DNA of 64,000 nt from an uncultured Stenotrophomonas sp. (lineage in GTDB: Bacteria > Pseudomonadota > Gammaproteobacteria > Xanthomonadales > Xanthomonadaceae). Every line of letters starts with the position of its first letter. Positions within the stretch are counted from its first letter, which is position 1. The position numbers and the translations under genes were made by a program. The DNA is taken from contig FLTS01000001.1 in assembly GCA_900078405.1 (NCBI GenBank), positions 186,001 through 250,000 of the forward strand, in the 5' to 3' direction. Below, piece after piece: positions 9,915 to 20,333 of the stretch. Below the pieces are notes generated by a model. It searched no databases, had not been told where the DNA came from, and was given only the letters and a program-made list of their open reading frames with translations.

Positions 9915-11264
9915 TCATCGCAGGACCAGGCCGAGGATGTCGTTGTAGAACGCCAGCCCCATCAGCCCGGCCAGCAGTGCCAGGCCGACGTACTGCCCGG
10001 CAGCCATGACCCGCTCGCTCAAGGGGCTGCCCTTGACCAACTCGATAAGGTAATACAGCAGGTGGCCCCCATCCAAGACGGGGATGGGCAGCAGGTTGAT
10101 GATGCACAGGCTCAGCGACAGCAGCGCCAGGAAATACAGGAACCAGTCCACGCCGCGTTCGGCAGAGGCGTTGGCGACGCGGGCGATGGTGATCGGGCCG
10201 GAGATGTTCTTGACCGAAGCATGCCCGGTGAGCATGCGCCGCATCATGCCCAGCGAGTCGCCGGCAAGCTTGACGGTCTCGCGGAGGGCGGCCGGCAGTG
10301 CCGCCAGTGGCCCGTATTGGCGCAGGGCGTCGTAGGCCGGGCGGCTGCTGGCGAAGCTGGTGCCGAGCAGCCACGGGCCTTGGCCGTCGCTGGCCTGGCG
10401 CGGGGTGATTTCCAGTGCCAGGCGTTGGCCGCTGCGCTCGACCTCGATCATGCCCGGGCCGCCGCGTCGGCCCAGTTGCTGCACCAGTGGGGCCACTTGC
10501 GCGGCGCTCGTCACGGCCTGGCCGTCGATGGCCAGGATCAGGTCGCCCGGCTGCAGCACGCCACTGGCGGCCGAGTCCTGCTGTATCGAATCCAGCCGCG
10601 CCGGCTGTATCTGGAATTGCCATGCCAGCCCGGCCTGCGCCGCCACGCCACGTTCGTCGAAACCGGCCGGCAGGGTGGACAGTGGCAGCACCCGGGTACG
10701 CTCGTTGTCCAGGCGGTCGCGCACGCGCACCCGGGCGTCGCTGCGGTCCATCGCCGCGGTGGTCAGCGCCATGCCGGCCTCGGCCCAGGTGGCGACGGGG
10801 CGGCCGTCCACGTCGAGGACGCGGTCGCCGCTGGCGAAACCGGCGCTGGCGGCCATGCCGCCGGCCTGGCCGACGGTGGCCGAATAGTCGCGGTTGCCGA
10901 CTACGAACATCGCCCACAGCAGCACGATGCACAGCAGCAGGTTGGCGGCCGGGCCGGCGGAGACGATGGCCAGGCGCTGCCACACGCTCTTGTTGTTGAA
11001 GGCGGCCATGCGCTCGCCGGCGGGCACTTCGGTCTCGCGCTCGTCGAGCATCTTCACGTAACCGCCCAGAGGGATGGCGGCGACGGCGAACTCGGTGCCG
11101 TTGCGGCCGCGGCGACTCCACAGCGGCTTGCCGAAGCCGACCGAGAAGCGCAGCACCTTCACGCCACAGCGCCGGGCCACCCAGTAGTGGCCGAATTCGT
11201 GGAAGGTCACCAGTACCCCGAGGCTGACGATCATCCACCACACGGACCCGATGAAGTCAGCCAT
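9915..11264 (-). CDS. rseP: RIP metalloprotease RseP (site-2 protease)
   Basis: Inner-membrane zinc protease that cuts anti-sigma factors such as RseA during envelope stress. 449 residues starting at ATG 11264 (MADFIGSVWWMIVSLGVLVT). The zinc motif HEFGH lies at about residues 22-26 inside the first membrane segment. The third metal ligand is in LLPIPVLDGGHLLYY near the C-terminus. Two PDZ-like regions lie between (around GMAASAGFASGDRVLDVDGRPV and SGVLQPGDLILAIDGQAV). It lies directly upstream of bamA, linking the sigma-E stress response to its main trigger, barrel misassembly. Confidence 0.96.
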   Translation of the reverse strand: MADFIGSVWWMIVSLGVLVTFHEFGHYWVARRCGVKVLRFSVGFGKPLWSRRGRNGTEFAVAAIPLGGYVKMLDERETEVPAGERMAAFNNKSVWQRLAIVSAGPAANLLLCIVLLWAMFVVGNRDYSATVGQAGGMAASAGFASGDRVLDVDGRPVATWAEAGMALTTAAMDRSDARVRVRDRLDNERTRVLPLSTLPAGFDERGVAAQAGLAWQFQIQPARLDSIQQDSAASGVLQPGDLILAIDGQAVTSAAQVAPLVQQLGRRGGPGMIEVERSGQRLALEITPRQASDGQGPWLLGTSFASSRPAYDALRQYGPLAALPAALRETVKLAGDSLGMMRRMLTGHASVKNISGPITIARVANASAERGVDWFLYFLALLSLSLCIINLLPIPVLDGGHLLYYLIELVKGSPLSERVMAAGQYVGLALLAGLMGLAFYNDILGLVLR

Positions 11265-11290
11265 GCAGGCGGCTCGGTTGGAAGTCGGGA

Positions 11291-12487
11291 TCAGACATGC
11301 GGCAGGCGGGCGATGGCGGTTTCGGTGATCTGGCGGGCGCGGGCGTCGGCGGCCAGCAGGGTGTCCAGTGTATCGGCCGCGACATGGGGCAGCGTGGACA
11401 GTGCGTGTTCCACCAGCGCAGGGATCGACAGGAAGCCTGTACGGCCCTGAAGAAAGGCTGAAACGGCCACTTCGTTGGCGGCGTTCAGGATCGCCGGGGC
11501 GCTGCCGCCGGCCTCCATTGCCTGCCAGGCCAGACGCAGGCAGGGGAAGGCATCCAGGTCGGGGGCTTCGAAATCGAGCCGACCCTGTTGCAGCAGGTCG
11601 AGCCCGGCCACGCCCGATTCGATCCGCTGCGGCCAGCCCAGGCCCACTGCCAGGGTGGTGCGCATGTCCGGCAGGCCCAGTTGGGCCAGGGTGGAGCCGT
11701 CGATGAACTCGACCAGCGAGTGCACCAGGCTCTGCGGGTGCACCAGCACGTCGATGCGTGCGCCGGGCACGCCGAACAGGTGGTGGGCCTCGATGACCTC
11801 CAGCCCCTTGTTCATCAGCGTGGCCGAGTCGACCGAGATCTTCGGCCCCATCGACCACTTCGGATGCGCCACGGCCTGTGCCGGCGTCACTGTCGCCAGT
11901 TCGGCGCGGCGGCGGCCGCGGAACGGGCCGCCCGAGGCGGTCAGGATGATGCGGCGCACGCCGGCTTCGGGGCCGGCATCGCGCGAGCGCAGGCACTGGA
12001 AGATGGCGTTGTGCTCGCTGTCGATCGGGATGATCTCGGCGCCGGCGGTGGCGGCCTCGCGGGTCAGCAGTTCGCCGGCCAGCACCAGCGATTCCTTGTT
12101 GGCCAGCAGCAGGCGCTTGCCGGCGCGGGCGGCGGCAAGCGTGGAGAACAGCCCGGCGGCGCCGACGATGGCGGCCACCACGGTGTCGCAGGCATCGCCG
12201 GCCGCCAGTGTGTCGAGGGCGGCGGCGCCGGCATGGGCCTCGGTGCCCAGCCCGGCCTCGCGCAGGCCGTCGCGCAGGCGTGCGAACAGCGCCGGGTCGG
12301 CGATGACGGCATGCGCCGGGCGATGCGTGCGGCACAGGTCGAGCAGGGCCTCGACGTTGCTGCCGGCGGCCAGTACGCAGGCCTGCAGTTGCTGCGGGTG
12401 GCGGGCGATCACGTCCAGCGCCGAAGCGCCGATGGAGCCGGTGGCGCCGAGCACGGCGACCCGGCGGATGTCCTGCGCGGTGTTCAT
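11291..12487 (-). CDS. dxr: 1-deoxy-D-xylulose 5-phosphate reductoisomerase
   Basis: Second enzyme of the MEP isoprenoid pathway, making MEP from DXP with NADPH; the target of fosmidomycin. 398 residues, the usual length. It shows the NADPH-binding start [22 protein letters not shown], the [12 protein letters not shown] motif, the metal-binding [11 protein letters not shown] and the [15 protein letters not shown] segment. It starts one base after the cdsA stop and sits between cdsA and rseP. With uppS nearby, the cluster supplies isoprenoid precursor and undecaprenyl carrier for envelope synthesis. Confidence 0.97.
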   Translation of the reverse strand: MNTAQDIRRVAVLGATGSIGASALDVIARHPQQLQACVLAAGSNVEALLDLCRTHRPAHAVIADPALFARLRDGLREAGLGTEAHAGAAALDTLAAGDACDTVVAAIVGAAGLFSTLAAARAGKRLLLANKESLVLAGELLTREAATAGAEIIPIDSEHNAIFQCLRSRDAGPEAGVRRIILTASGGPFRGRRRAELATVTPAQAVAHPKWSMGPKISVDSATLMNKGLEVIEAHHLFGVPGARIDVLVHPQSLVHSLVEFIDGSTLAQLGLPDMRTTLAVGLGWPQRIESGVAGLDLLQQGRLDFEAPDLDAFPCLRLAWQAMEAGGSAPAILNAANEVAVSAFLQGRTGFLSIPALVEHALSTLPHVAADTLDTLLAADARARQITETAIARLPHV

Positions 12488-12488
12488 G

Positions 12489-13313
12489 TCAGAAACCGAA
12501 GATTTCCTTGCCCAGGGCGAATACCGGCAGCGCCGCCAGCACGCCGTCGATGCGGTCGAGCACGCCGCCGTGGCCGGGGATCACGCTGCCCGAGTCCTTG
12601 GCGCCGGCATGGCGCTTGAGCAGGCTTTCGAACAGGTCGCCCAGCACCGAGGCCAGCACCGCCAGCGCGGCCACCAGCAGCAGCCAGCCGACGTCGGCGG
12701 CCGCGACGCCGGCCAGCCAGCCGAAGCCGAGCGCGACGACCAGCCCGGCCAGCAACCCGCCGAGCAGACCCTCGACGGTCTTGTTGGGGCTGATGCGCGG
12801 CGCCAGTTTGCGCCTGCCGAAGGCACGGCCTGCGAAATAGGCGCCCGAATCGGCCGCCCAGACGATGGCCAGCGCGGTCAGCAGCCAGCGGTGGCCGTTG
12901 GGCCCGCCGTTGTGGATCAGCACCAGCGCCGTCCACGCCGGGACGATGGCCAGGGTGCCGGCGGCCAGCTTGAGCGTGCGCGCTCCGCTTTCCTCGTGCG
13001 CGCCGAAGCCGTAGTAGCGCAGCCACAGCAGCGCCAGCAGCCAGAAGCCGGCGCCGATCAGTGTCGCCAGCTGGAACAGCACCGGGTTGTCGGCCGGGGA
13101 GGCCCAGACGATCAGCACCATCAGCAGCAGGTTCAGCACCAGCAGCACGGTGCGCGGCAGGCCGTCCACGCCGGTGAGCCTGAGCCATTCCCACAGGCCG
13201 GTGAGGAACACCAGCGCGGCGGCGGCGGCCAGCCATTGGGTGGGCAGCAGCAGGATCGCGCAGATGGCCACCGGGGCCATGATCAGTGCGGCGATGACGC
13301 GGGTCTTGGTCAT
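12489..13313 (-). CDS. cdsA: Phosphatidate cytidylyltransferase
   Basis: Integral membrane enzyme making CDP-diacylglycerol from phosphatidate and CTP, the branch point of phospholipid synthesis. 274 residues from ATG 13313 ([25 protein letters not shown]), overlapping the uppS stop by ATGA. There are about eight hydrophobic segments and the family signature from [17 protein letters not shown] through [10 protein letters not shown] near the C-terminus. The frame is open upstream to 13475, but that part overlaps uppS and has no CdsA similarity. Confidence 0.96.
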   Translation of the reverse strand: MTKTRVIAALIMAPVAICAILLLPTQWLAAAAALVFLTGLWEWLRLTGVDGLPRTVLLVLNLLLMVLIVWASPADNPVLFQLATLIGAGFWLLALLWLRYYGFGAHEESGARTLKLAAGTLAIVPAWTALVLIHNGGPNGHRWLLTALAIVWAADSGAYFAGRAFGRRKLAPRISPNKTVEGLLGGLLAGLVVALGFGWLAGVAAADVGWLLLVAALAVLASVLGDLFESLLKRHAGAKDSGSVIPGHGGVLDRIDGVLAALPVFALGKEIFGF

Positions 13314-14083
13314 TGGGAATTGCTCTCCGTGGGCGCGGTGGCCACCTGCGCGCTGGTCAGGCCGAAGCGGCGCTCGCGCCGCGCGTAGTCGTCCAGCGCC
13401 TGTTGCAGCAGGCTGGCATCGACATCCGGCCACAGCACGTCGGTGAACCACAGCTCGGTGTAGGCCAGTTGCCACAGCAGGAAGTTGCTGATGCGGGTGT
13501 CGCCACCGGTGCGGATGAAAAGATCGGGGGCCGGCAGGTCGGCCAGCGCGACATGGCGCGACAATGCCTGTTCGTCGACCTGCTCCGGTGCGAGGGTGCC
13601 GGCGGCCACCTGTCCGGCCAGTTGCCGCGCGGCATGGGCGATGTCCTGGCGGCCACCGTAGCTGGCGGCGATGCTCAGGGTCATCGCGATGTTGCCTGCG
13701 GTGCGCCGCTCCGCCTTTTCCATGCGCTGGGCGATACCGGCGGCGAAGCGCGAGCGCTCGCCGATGAAGCGCACGCGCACGCCGCGGCGGTCGAGTTCGT
13801 CGACCTCGCGGTCCAGTGCGCCGAGGAACAGCTTCATCAGGGCGTCCACTTCCTCCTGCGGCCGGCCCCAGTTTTCGCTGGAGAACGCGAACAGGGTGAG
13901 CGCGGCGATGCCGCGTTCGAGGCAGAAGTCGATGGTGCGGTTGACTGCACGCGCGCCGGCGCGGTGGCCGATCATGCGTGGCCGCCGCCGTTGCTGCGCC
14001 CAGCGGCCGTTGCCGTCCATGATGATGGCAACGTGCCGCGGCAGGTACGGTGCGGGTGTGTCGCCGGGCATGGCGGATGGCAC
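13310..14083 (-). CDS. uppS: Undecaprenyl diphosphate synthase
   Basis: cis-Prenyltransferase making C55 undecaprenyl diphosphate, the lipid carrier for peptidoglycan and O-antigen. 257 residues with the catalytic Asp motif HVAIIMDGNGRWA, the IGHRAGARAV helix, LTLFAFSSENWGRP and the C-terminal LFIRTGGDTRISNFLLWQ. Two starts are possible (MPSAMPGDTP and MPGDTP). It ends in an ATGA overlap with cdsA and starts 3 bp after frr. Confidence 0.97.
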   Translation of the reverse strand: MPSAMPGDTPAPYLPRHVAIIMDGNGRWAQQRRRPRMIGHRAGARAVNRTIDFCLERGIAALTLFAFSSENWGRPQEEVDALMKLFLGALDREVDELDRRGVRVRFIGERSRFAAGIAQRMEKAERRTAGNIAMTLSIAASYGGRQDIAHAARQLAGQVAAGTLAPEQVDEQALSRHVALADLPAPDLFIRTGGDTRISNFLLWQLAYTELWFTDVLWPDVDASLLQQALDDYARRERRFGLTSAQVATAPTESNSQ

Positions 14084-14086
14084 CCG

Positions 14087-14644
14087 TCAGACCGCCATCA
14101 GTTCCTGTTCTTTCTGCTTGACCACGTCGTCGACGTCCTTGATCGCCTTGTCGGTCAGCTTCTGGATTTCCTCCTGCGCGCGGCGGTCCTCGTCCTCGGA
14201 GATGCTCTTGTCCTTGAGCAGTTTGGCCACTTCCTGGTTGGCGTCGCGGCGGATGTTGCGGATGGCGACCTTGCTTTCCTCGCCTTCCTTGCCCACCGAC
14301 TTGGCCAGCTCCCTGCGGCGCTCCTCGGTCAACGGCGGCAGGTTCAGGCGGATCACCGTGCCCATCGTGGTCGGGGTGATGCCGATGTCGGAGGCGTAGA
14401 TGGCCTTTTCGACTTCCTTGATCATGTTCTTGTCGAACAGGGTGATGACCAGCGAGCGGCCTTCGGACACGCTGATGCTGGCCACCTGGTTCAGCGGCGT
14501 GTCGGTGCCGTAGGCCTTGACCTTGATGCCGTCCAGCAGGGCCGGCGATGCGCGGCCGGTGCGGATGGTGGTGAGGGTGTGGCGCAGAGCATCGATGCTC
14601 TTGGCCATGCGCGCCTGCGCATTGGTTTTGATGTCGTTGATCAT
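14087..14644 (-). CDS. frr: Ribosome recycling factor
   Basis: Splits post-termination ribosomes together with EF-G. 185 residues, the same as in E. coli, starting at ATG 14644 ([20 protein letters not shown]). Conserved RRF stretches are [45 protein letters not shown] and the final long helix ending [11 protein letters not shown]. The frame is open upstream to 14767 but without RRF similarity. A TATAAT hexamer lies 34 bp upstream, so frr-uppS-cdsA-dxr... may have its own promoter apart from pyrH. Confidence 0.97.
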   Translation of the reverse strand: MINDIKTNAQARMAKSIDALRHTLTTIRTGRASPALLDGIKVKAYGTDTPLNQVASISVSEGRSLVITLFDKNMIKEVEKAIYASDIGITPTTMGTVIRLNLPPLTEERRRELAKSVGKEGEESKVAIRNIRRDANQEVAKLLKDKSISEDEDRRAQEEIQKLTDKAIKDVDDVVKQKEQELMAV

Positions 14645-14677
14645 CGCCGGAATCCTGGATGTTGCTGGAATCGGCCG

Positions 14678-14683
14678 ATTATA
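14678..14683 (-). promoter_or_regulatory. Candidate -10 element for frr
   Basis: The minus strand reads a perfect TATAAT 34 bp before the frr start. The matching -35 is weak (TGCCGG-like at about 17-18 bp). This would give frr and the downstream envelope genes a promoter inside the pyrH-frr gap. Confidence 0.45.
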
Positions 14684-14731
14684 GGCGAACAGCCTCGCCG
14701 GCCGGCATGTCGGCTTCCACGGGCGGCAGAT

Positions 14732-14804
14732 CGCAGGTCGGGGTTGCATCCCCGATGCTCTGCGCATGCGGCATCAGGCGTCGGGGATGCAACCCCGACC
14801 TGCG
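14732..14804. repeat. Perfect 24-bp inverted repeat between pyrH and frr
   Basis: Arms 14732-14755 and 14781-14804 are exact reverse complements, separated by 25 nt. Each arm carries its own quasi-palindrome (TCGGGGTTGCATCCCCGA). It resembles an inverted REP doublet of a family different from the GTAG type. It starts 3 bp after the pyrH stop and so may act as the 3' end structure of the pyrH transcript. Confidence 0.75.
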
Positions 14805-14807
14805 CGC

Positions 14808-15536
14808 TCAATGCGTGCCGCGGCCCTTGACCAGGGTGCCGATGTTCTCGCCGCGCAGGATCTTCAGCAGCTCGCCCGGCTGGCTCATGTCGAACACGCG
14901 CAGCGGCAGGTCGCTGTCGCGCGCCAGCGCGAATGCGGCGGTATCCATCACTTCCAGCCCCTGGTTGATGACCTGGTCGTAGCTCAGCGTTTCATAGCGG
15001 ACCGCGTCGGCGTGCTTGTTCGGATCCTTGTCATACACGCCGTCGACCTTGGTGGCCTTGAGCAGCAGGTCGGCGCCGATCTCGATGGCGCGCAGCGCCG
15101 CGCCCGAGTCGGTGGTGAAGAACGGGTTGCCAGTGCCGGCGGCGAAGATCACCAGCCGGCCCTTTTCCAGGTGGCGGATGGCGCGGCGGCGGATGTAGTC
15201 CTCGCACACGTCGTTGATCTTGATCGCGCTCATCACCCGTGCCTTGCCGCCGAGTTTTTCCAGCGCGTCCTGCATCGCCAGCGCGTTGATGACCGTGGCC
15301 AGCATGCCCATGTGATCGCCGGTGACCCGGTCCATGCCGCCGGCGGCCAGGCCGGCGCCGCGGAAGATGTTGCCGCCACCGACCACCAGCGCCACTTCCG
15401 CGCCGGCCTGCTGCGCTTCGATCACCTCGGCAGCCAGGCGGTTGATGACCTTCGGGTCGATGCCGTAGTCCTCGTCTCCCATCAACGCCTCCCCGGAAAG
15501 TTTCAGAAGGATGCGGTGATAGGCAAGCTGGGACAT
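14808..15536 (-). CDS. pyrH: UMP kinase
   Basis: Phosphorylates UMP to UDP; an amino-acid-kinase fold enzyme, hexameric and allosteric in bacteria. 242 residues, the standard size. Motifs include the N-terminal [21 protein letters not shown], the [15 protein letters not shown] helix, the [17 protein letters not shown] nucleotide loop and [14 protein letters not shown] possible -10 (TAGAAT on the minus strand at 15567-15572) and a GAGG ribosome site precede it. In relatives it lies between tsf and frr; here an HDOD-GGDEF gene has entered between tsf and pyrH. Confidence 0.97.
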   Translation of the reverse strand: MSQLAYHRILLKLSGEALMGDEDYGIDPKVINRLAAEVIEAQQAGAEVALVVGGGNIFRGAGLAAGGMDRVTGDHMGMLATVINALAMQDALEKLGGKARVMSAIKINDVCEDYIRRRAIRHLEKGRLVIFAAGTGNPFFTTDSGAALRAIEIGADLLLKATKVDGVYDKDPNKHADAVRYETLSYDQVINQGLEVMDTAAFALARDSDLPLRVFDMSQPGELLKILRGENIGTLVKGRGTH

Positions 15537-15645
15537 GGCGACCTCGGGTGGCTGGAAAACGCGGCGATTCTACCGGATGGCCCGGTTGCCGGGCAGCGTT
15601 CTTGCTGCACTGCGACAAAAATTTCCCGCCGCGGCCATTCCCGGT

Positions 15646-17157
15646 TCAGGCCGAGGCCGACAGCGGCTCGGGTGCGCGCGCATTGACCCGGTTGCGGCCG
15701 AGGCTCTTGGACCGGTAGAGCACGTCGTCGGCGGCCTTGAGCAGGTCCTGCACGTTGGCGAAGCGCTCGTAGCCGCCGTGGGTGGCCACGCCCGCGGAAA
15801 ACGTGACGTGTAACGCGTCGCCGTGGACGTGGGCCATCGGCGTGTTGCCGATGGTGTGCAGCGCGCGCCGCACCACCGTCAGCGCTTCCAGCTCGTCGGT
15901 GTCGGGGAACAGCACCACGAATTCCTCGCCGCCGAAGCGGGCCACGGTGTCGGTGCCGCGCAGTTGTTCCTGCAGGTGGGCGGCGAAGGACTTGAGTACC
16001 TGGTCGCCGATCAGGTGGCCGTGGGTGTCGTTGATCTTCTTGAAGTCGTCAAGGTCGATGAAGGCCAGTGACAGCGGCCGGTCGCGCTGCAGGGTGCGGG
16101 AGAACTCCTGCTGCAGCACGGTTTCCAGCTGGCGCCGGTTGAGCACGCCGGTCAGGCCGTCCAGGTGCGCCTGCTCGGACAGTTGCCGGGCCTGGAATTC
16201 GAAGGCCTCGGCGCGCTGGCGCGCGGTAGCCATGTCCTGCAACTCGCGCAGGTTGCGCAGCTCTTTCAGTTCGTTGGCGTGGTCGAGCAGTTGGCGCACG
16301 CGCGCCGAGTTGGGCACGGCCACGTCCAGCAGGGCGCACAGGTCCGGCAACGCCTGGTCGATGCGTTGCAGCATCAGCTCGAAACCCTGGCTGTCCATGC
16401 CCAGCTCGCGGTGGATCTGCTGCAGGGCGTTGTTGCGGGCGGTATCGGCGTCTTCGGCTTCGGCCAGCCAGATTTCGGCCACGCAACCGGACAGGGCCAC
16501 GCAGCGCTGGAACAGGTCGGTCGGTTCGCCCGGCGGCTCGCTGACGCCGATGGCGTTGGCCAGGTAGCGTGGCAGATGCCATTGCTCGCACAGGTGGGCG
16601 CCGACGTCGGCATGGCTGCATTCCAGCAGCGCCCGCTCACGCGCCAGCAGGTCGTCGTTGTCGGCCGCGGCGTCGAGCAGGGCAGGGTAGGCGTCCGGGC
16701 GCGCCTGCAGCAGCGCGAGGATGCCGATGTCCTGCAGCAGCCCGGCCAGCATCAGTTCCTCGATCCGGCGCACGCCGCAGCCCAGGCCGAGGTAGCGCGC
16801 GGCCAGCGCGCACAGGGCGCCGCGGCGCCAGAGGCGCTCCAGCTGCTTCCGGTCCTGGCCGTCCCCGTCCAGCATGTTCGCCAAGGAGAACCCGAGCGCC
16901 AGCTGCAGGGTGGCGTGCAGGCCGAGCATGGTCAGCGCCTGGCCCAGGTTCTCGATGCGGCGGCGGCTGGCATACAGCGGTGAATTGGCGATGCGCATCA
17001 TCCGCGCGCTCAGCGCCATGTCCATCGAGATGACGTCCGCGGCGGTGGCGATGTCGGTTTCCGGGTCCTGTGCCAGTTCGATGATGCGAACGGCGATGCC
17101 CGCCGGCGAGGGCAGGTTGCGGCAGAGCGACAGGGCGGTATTCAGCTCGGGGGACAT
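15646..17157 (-). CDS. HDOD-GGDEF diguanylate cyclase
   Basis: Predicted signalling protein making c-di-GMP. From ATG 17157 it has 503 residues. An HDOD domain covers about the first 220 (LCRNLPSPAGIAVRIIELAQD, DISMDMALSARMMRIANSPLY-like region, GLLQDIGILALL), then a coiled linker (LKELRNLRELQDMATARQRAEAFEFQARQL), then a C-terminal GGDEF domain. The active site is GGEEF at about residues 409-413, with an RGTD product-inhibition (I) site just before it, so an active, feedback-controlled cyclase is predicted. The start at 17241 lies in a non-conserved run and is less likely. It sits between tsf and pyrH, breaking the usual order. Confidence 0.88.
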   Translation of the reverse strand: MSPELNTALSLCRNLPSPAGIAVRIIELAQDPETDIATAADVISMDMALSARMMRIANSPLYASRRRIENLGQALTMLGLHATLQLALGFSLANMLDGDGQDRKQLERLWRRGALCALAARYLGLGCGVRRIEELMLAGLLQDIGILALLQARPDAYPALLDAAADNDDLLARERALLECSHADVGAHLCEQWHLPRYLANAIGVSEPPGEPTDLFQRCVALSGCVAEIWLAEAEDADTARNNALQQIHRELGMDSQGFELMLQRIDQALPDLCALLDVAVPNSARVRQLLDHANELKELRNLRELQDMATARQRAEAFEFQARQLSEQAHLDGLTGVLNRRQLETVLQQEFSRTLQRDRPLSLAFIDLDDFKKINDTHGHLIGDQVLKSFAAHLQEQLRGTDTVARFGGEEFVVLFPDTDELEALTVVRRALHTIGNTPMAHVHGDALHVTFSAGVATHGGYERFANVQDLLKAADDVLYRSKSLGRNRVNARAPEPLSASA

Positions 17158-17265
17158 GACGGGGTGAAGGACGACAGTGCTGCAAGAATACAGGGCGGGG
17201 GACGGGAGTGGGGCTGCAGACCGGCCCACTCCCGTACGCAAGCGGATGTCCTGCGGTTGGCCATG

Positions 17266-17291
17266 AAAAAGCCGCGGTTTCCCGCGGCTTT
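17266..17291 (-). terminator. Intrinsic terminator after tsf
   Basis: Read on the minus strand: AAAGCCGCGG, a short loop, CCGCGGCTTTTT. The 10-bp stem with its T run lies 26 bp after the tsf stop. Confidence 0.85.
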
Positions 17292-17317
17292 CCGTTTTGC
17301 CTCCGTCGCCGGACGGA

Positions 17318-18199
17318 TCAGACCTGCATGGCCTTGGCGACTTCGGCGGCGTAGTCCTCGACCACCTTTTCGATGCCTTCGCCGACCACCAGGCGCTGGA
17401 AGCCGACGACGTCGCCGCCAGCGGCCTTGAGCACGGCCTCGACCGACTTGTCGCTGTCCAGCACGTAGTTCTGGCCGTACAGGGTCACTTCGTTGATGAT
17501 CTTGTTGATCTTGCCGCTGATGATCTTCTCGAGGATTTCAGCCGGCTTGGCCTTGTCCTTCTCGCTCATCTTGGCCAGTTCGATTTCCTTTTCCTTGGCG
17601 ACGAAGTCGGCCGGGACGTCGGCCGCCTTGTTGTGCGGCGGGTTCATCGCGGCGATGTGCATGGCCAGGCCCGAGGCCAGCTCGGCGTTGCCGCCGGCCA
17701 GTTCCACCAGCACGCCGATCTTGCCGTTGCTGTGCACGTAGGTGCCGACGGTGTTGCCGCCGTCGATCCTGACCAGGCGGCGGATCTGGATGTTCTCGCC
17801 CAGCTTCTGGATCGCGGTGGCGCGGGTTTCCTCGACGCTCTCGCCGGACGGCAGCTTGGCCGACTTCAGCGCCTCGACGTCAGCGGCGCCGGAAGCCAGC
17901 GCGGCAGCGGCGACGGCGTCGACGAAGGCCTTGAAGTTGACGTCGTTGGCAACGAAGTCGGTTTCCGAGTTGACTTCGACCAGCACGGCCTTGCCGCCGT
18001 TGCTGGCGACGCCGACACGGCCTTCGGCGGTGACGCGGTCGGCCTTCTTGTCGGCCTTGGCGGCGCCGGACTTGCGCAGGGCCTCGGCCGCCGCGTCGAT
18101 GTCGCCGTTGCTTTCGGTCAGTGCCTTCTTGCACTCCATCATGCCGGCGCCGGTGCGCTCGCGCAGTTCCTTGACCAGGGAGGCGGTGATTTCAGCCAT
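17318..18199 (-). CDS. tsf: Elongation factor Ts
   Basis: Guanine nucleotide exchange factor for EF-Tu. 293 residues with the N-terminal UBA-like domain ([27 protein letters not shown]), the [13 protein letters not shown] motif that contacts EF-Tu, and the paired core domains ending with a coiled-coil region ([29 protein letters not shown]). It follows rpsB in the conserved rpsB-tsf operon and is closed by an intrinsic terminator. Confidence 0.97.
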   Translation of the reverse strand: MAEITASLVKELRERTGAGMMECKKALTESNGDIDAAAEALRKSGAAKADKKADRVTAEGRVGVASNGGKAVLVEVNSETDFVANDVNFKAFVDAVAAAALASGAADVEALKSAKLPSGESVEETRATAIQKLGENIQIRRLVRIDGGNTVGTYVHSNGKIGVLVELAGGNAELASGLAMHIAAMNPPHNKAADVPADFVAKEKEIELAKMSEKDKAKPAEILEKIISGKINKIINEVTLYGQNYVLDSDKSVEAVLKAAGGDVVGFQRLVVGEGIEKVVEDYAAEVAKAMQV

Positions 18200-18328
18200 T
18201 GGGATTACCTCGACTATAGAAAGGGGCAGGCCGGCAATGGTTGCCGGCCGTTGTTACGTGGCCCTGTCAGGCGCCGTCGGGCGCAGCTGCAGGGACGGCG
18301 GGCGCGCTGGGGCGCCCGCCCGGGTGGG

Positions 18329-19223
<895 letters not shown>

Positions 19224-19437
19224 TGCAGAACTCCTGACAGGGAACCGGCCGCCGTGGAATTTAGGGCGGTCCGCACTGAAGCGGTGGGTTCCGGGGTTGG
19301 GCTTCCCCGACGCCTCCGTGGCCGAACCTCGCAAGCGAGGCACCCCGGCACGGATGGGGGCGAAGGGTGTGGATTCACCGGTGACGCCCGGTGTGGGCGG
19401 TACGCGCAGGCCGCAAGGCCGGCTGCGAAGCCGCGGG
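19224..19437 (-). promoter_or_regulatory. rpsB mRNA leader, candidate S2-responsive region
   Basis: From the predicted start near 19431 the rpsB mRNA would have a roughly 205-nt untranslated leader rich in stems, for example CCTCGC-TT-GCGAGG at 19327-19340. In other gammaproteobacteria the rpsB leader binds S2 and represses rpsB-tsf. The length and structure here fit that, but I cannot align it to the known motif by eye. Confidence 0.4.
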
Positions 19438-19466
19438 ATTATAGGCGGGGCCGGGGCTTCGCGCAA
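19438..19466 (-). promoter_or_regulatory. rpsB-tsf promoter
   Basis: Minus strand: TTGCGC, 17 bp, TATAAT (plus-strand positions 19461-19466 and 19438-19443). The -10 is perfect and the spacing ideal. It faces away from the map promoter in the 318-bp divergent gap. Confidence 0.75.
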
Positions 19467-19528
19467 ATCGACCGGCTGCGGTGGCCGGGACAGGGCGGCC
19501 CGCCGTGCCGGGACAGGGCCACTTGGGT

Positions 19529-19534
19529 GATAAT
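19529..19534 (+). promoter_or_regulatory. map -10 element
   Basis: GATAAT (extended by TG one base before) ends 7 bp before the map ATG at 19542, so transcription would start at or next to the start codon. The -35 is weak. This points to a leaderless map mRNA and argues against the upstream ATG at 19533, which lies in the -10 itself. Confidence 0.5.
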
Positions 19535-19541
19535 GGCGGGC

Positions 19542-20333
19542 ATGAGCGTGAACCTGAAAACCCCCGAAGAAATCGCCAAGATGCGCATCGCCGGCCGGCT
19601 GGCCGCGGAGGTGCTGGACATCGTCGGCGAACACGTCCGCCCCGGTGTCACCACCGAGGAACTGGACCGCATCTGCCATGAGCACATCGTCAACGTGCAG
19701 GGCACGATCCCGGCCAATGTCGGCTATCGCGGCTTTCCCAAGACCGTGTGCACCTCGGTCAACAACGTCATCTGCCACGGCATCCCCAGTGAAGCCAAGG
19801 TGCTCAAGGACGGTGACATCGTCAACATCGACGTGACCGTCATCAAGGACGGCTGGTTCGGCGACACCAGCCGCATGTACTACGTCGGCACGCCGTCGGT
19901 GATGGCCAAACGCCTGGTGGAAACCACCAGGGAAGCGATGTGGCGCGGCATACGCGCGGTCAAGCCGGGCGCGACGCTGGGCGACGTCGGCCACGCGATC
20001 CAGGAATACGCCGAATCCGAGCGCTTCAGCGTGGTGCGCGAGTATTGCGGCCACGGCATCGGCAAGGTCTACCACGACGAGCCGCAGGTGCTGCATTACG
20101 GTCGCCCGGGGCAGGGCCTGGTGCTGAAGCCGGGCATGACCTTCACCATCGAGCCGATGATCAACGAGGGCACCCGCCACACCAAGGTGCTGCCCGACGG
20201 CTGGACCGTGGTCACCAAGGACCGCAAGCTCTCGGCGCAGTGGGAGCACATGATCGCGGTGACCGAGGACGGTGTGGAAGTGCTGACGCTGTCGCCGGCC
20301 GAAGCCGAACAAGCACGCTCCGCGCAGGCATGA
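19542..20333 (+). CDS. map: Methionine aminopeptidase type I
   Basis: Removes the N-terminal Met from nascent proteins. 263 residues from ATG 19542 ([20 protein letters not shown]). The dinuclear metal ligands are visible in [22 protein letters not shown] (two Asp), [15 protein letters not shown] (His), TFTIEPMI (Glu) and the final [11 protein letters not shown] (Glu). There is no zinc-finger N-terminal extension, so it is the short type Ia form. It is divergent from rpsB, as in E. coli, and overlaps glnD by ATGA. Confidence 0.97.
   Translation: MSVNLKTPEEIAKMRIAGRLAAEVLDIVGEHVRPGVTTEELDRICHEHIVNVQGTIPANVGYRGFPKTVCTSVNNVICHGIPSEAKVLKDGDIVNIDVTVIKDGWFGDTSRMYYVGTPSVMAKRLVETTREAMWRGIRAVKPGATLGDVGHAIQEYAESERFSVVREYCGHGIGKVYHDEPQVLHYGRPGQGLVLKPGMTFTIEPMINEGTRHTKVLPDGWTVVTKDRKLSAQWEHMIAVTEDGVEVLTLSPAEAEQARSAQA

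Noticed and set aside
9844..11241. Frame joining bamA upstream into a 1287-residue protein
   Set aside because: The upstream part lies over rseP in another frame and has no family similarity; bamA has a signal peptide beginning at 9843.
17158..17241. Longer start of the HDOD-GGDEF gene at 17241
   Set aside because: The added 28 residues are not HDOD-like and precede a better start at 17157 directly before the domain.
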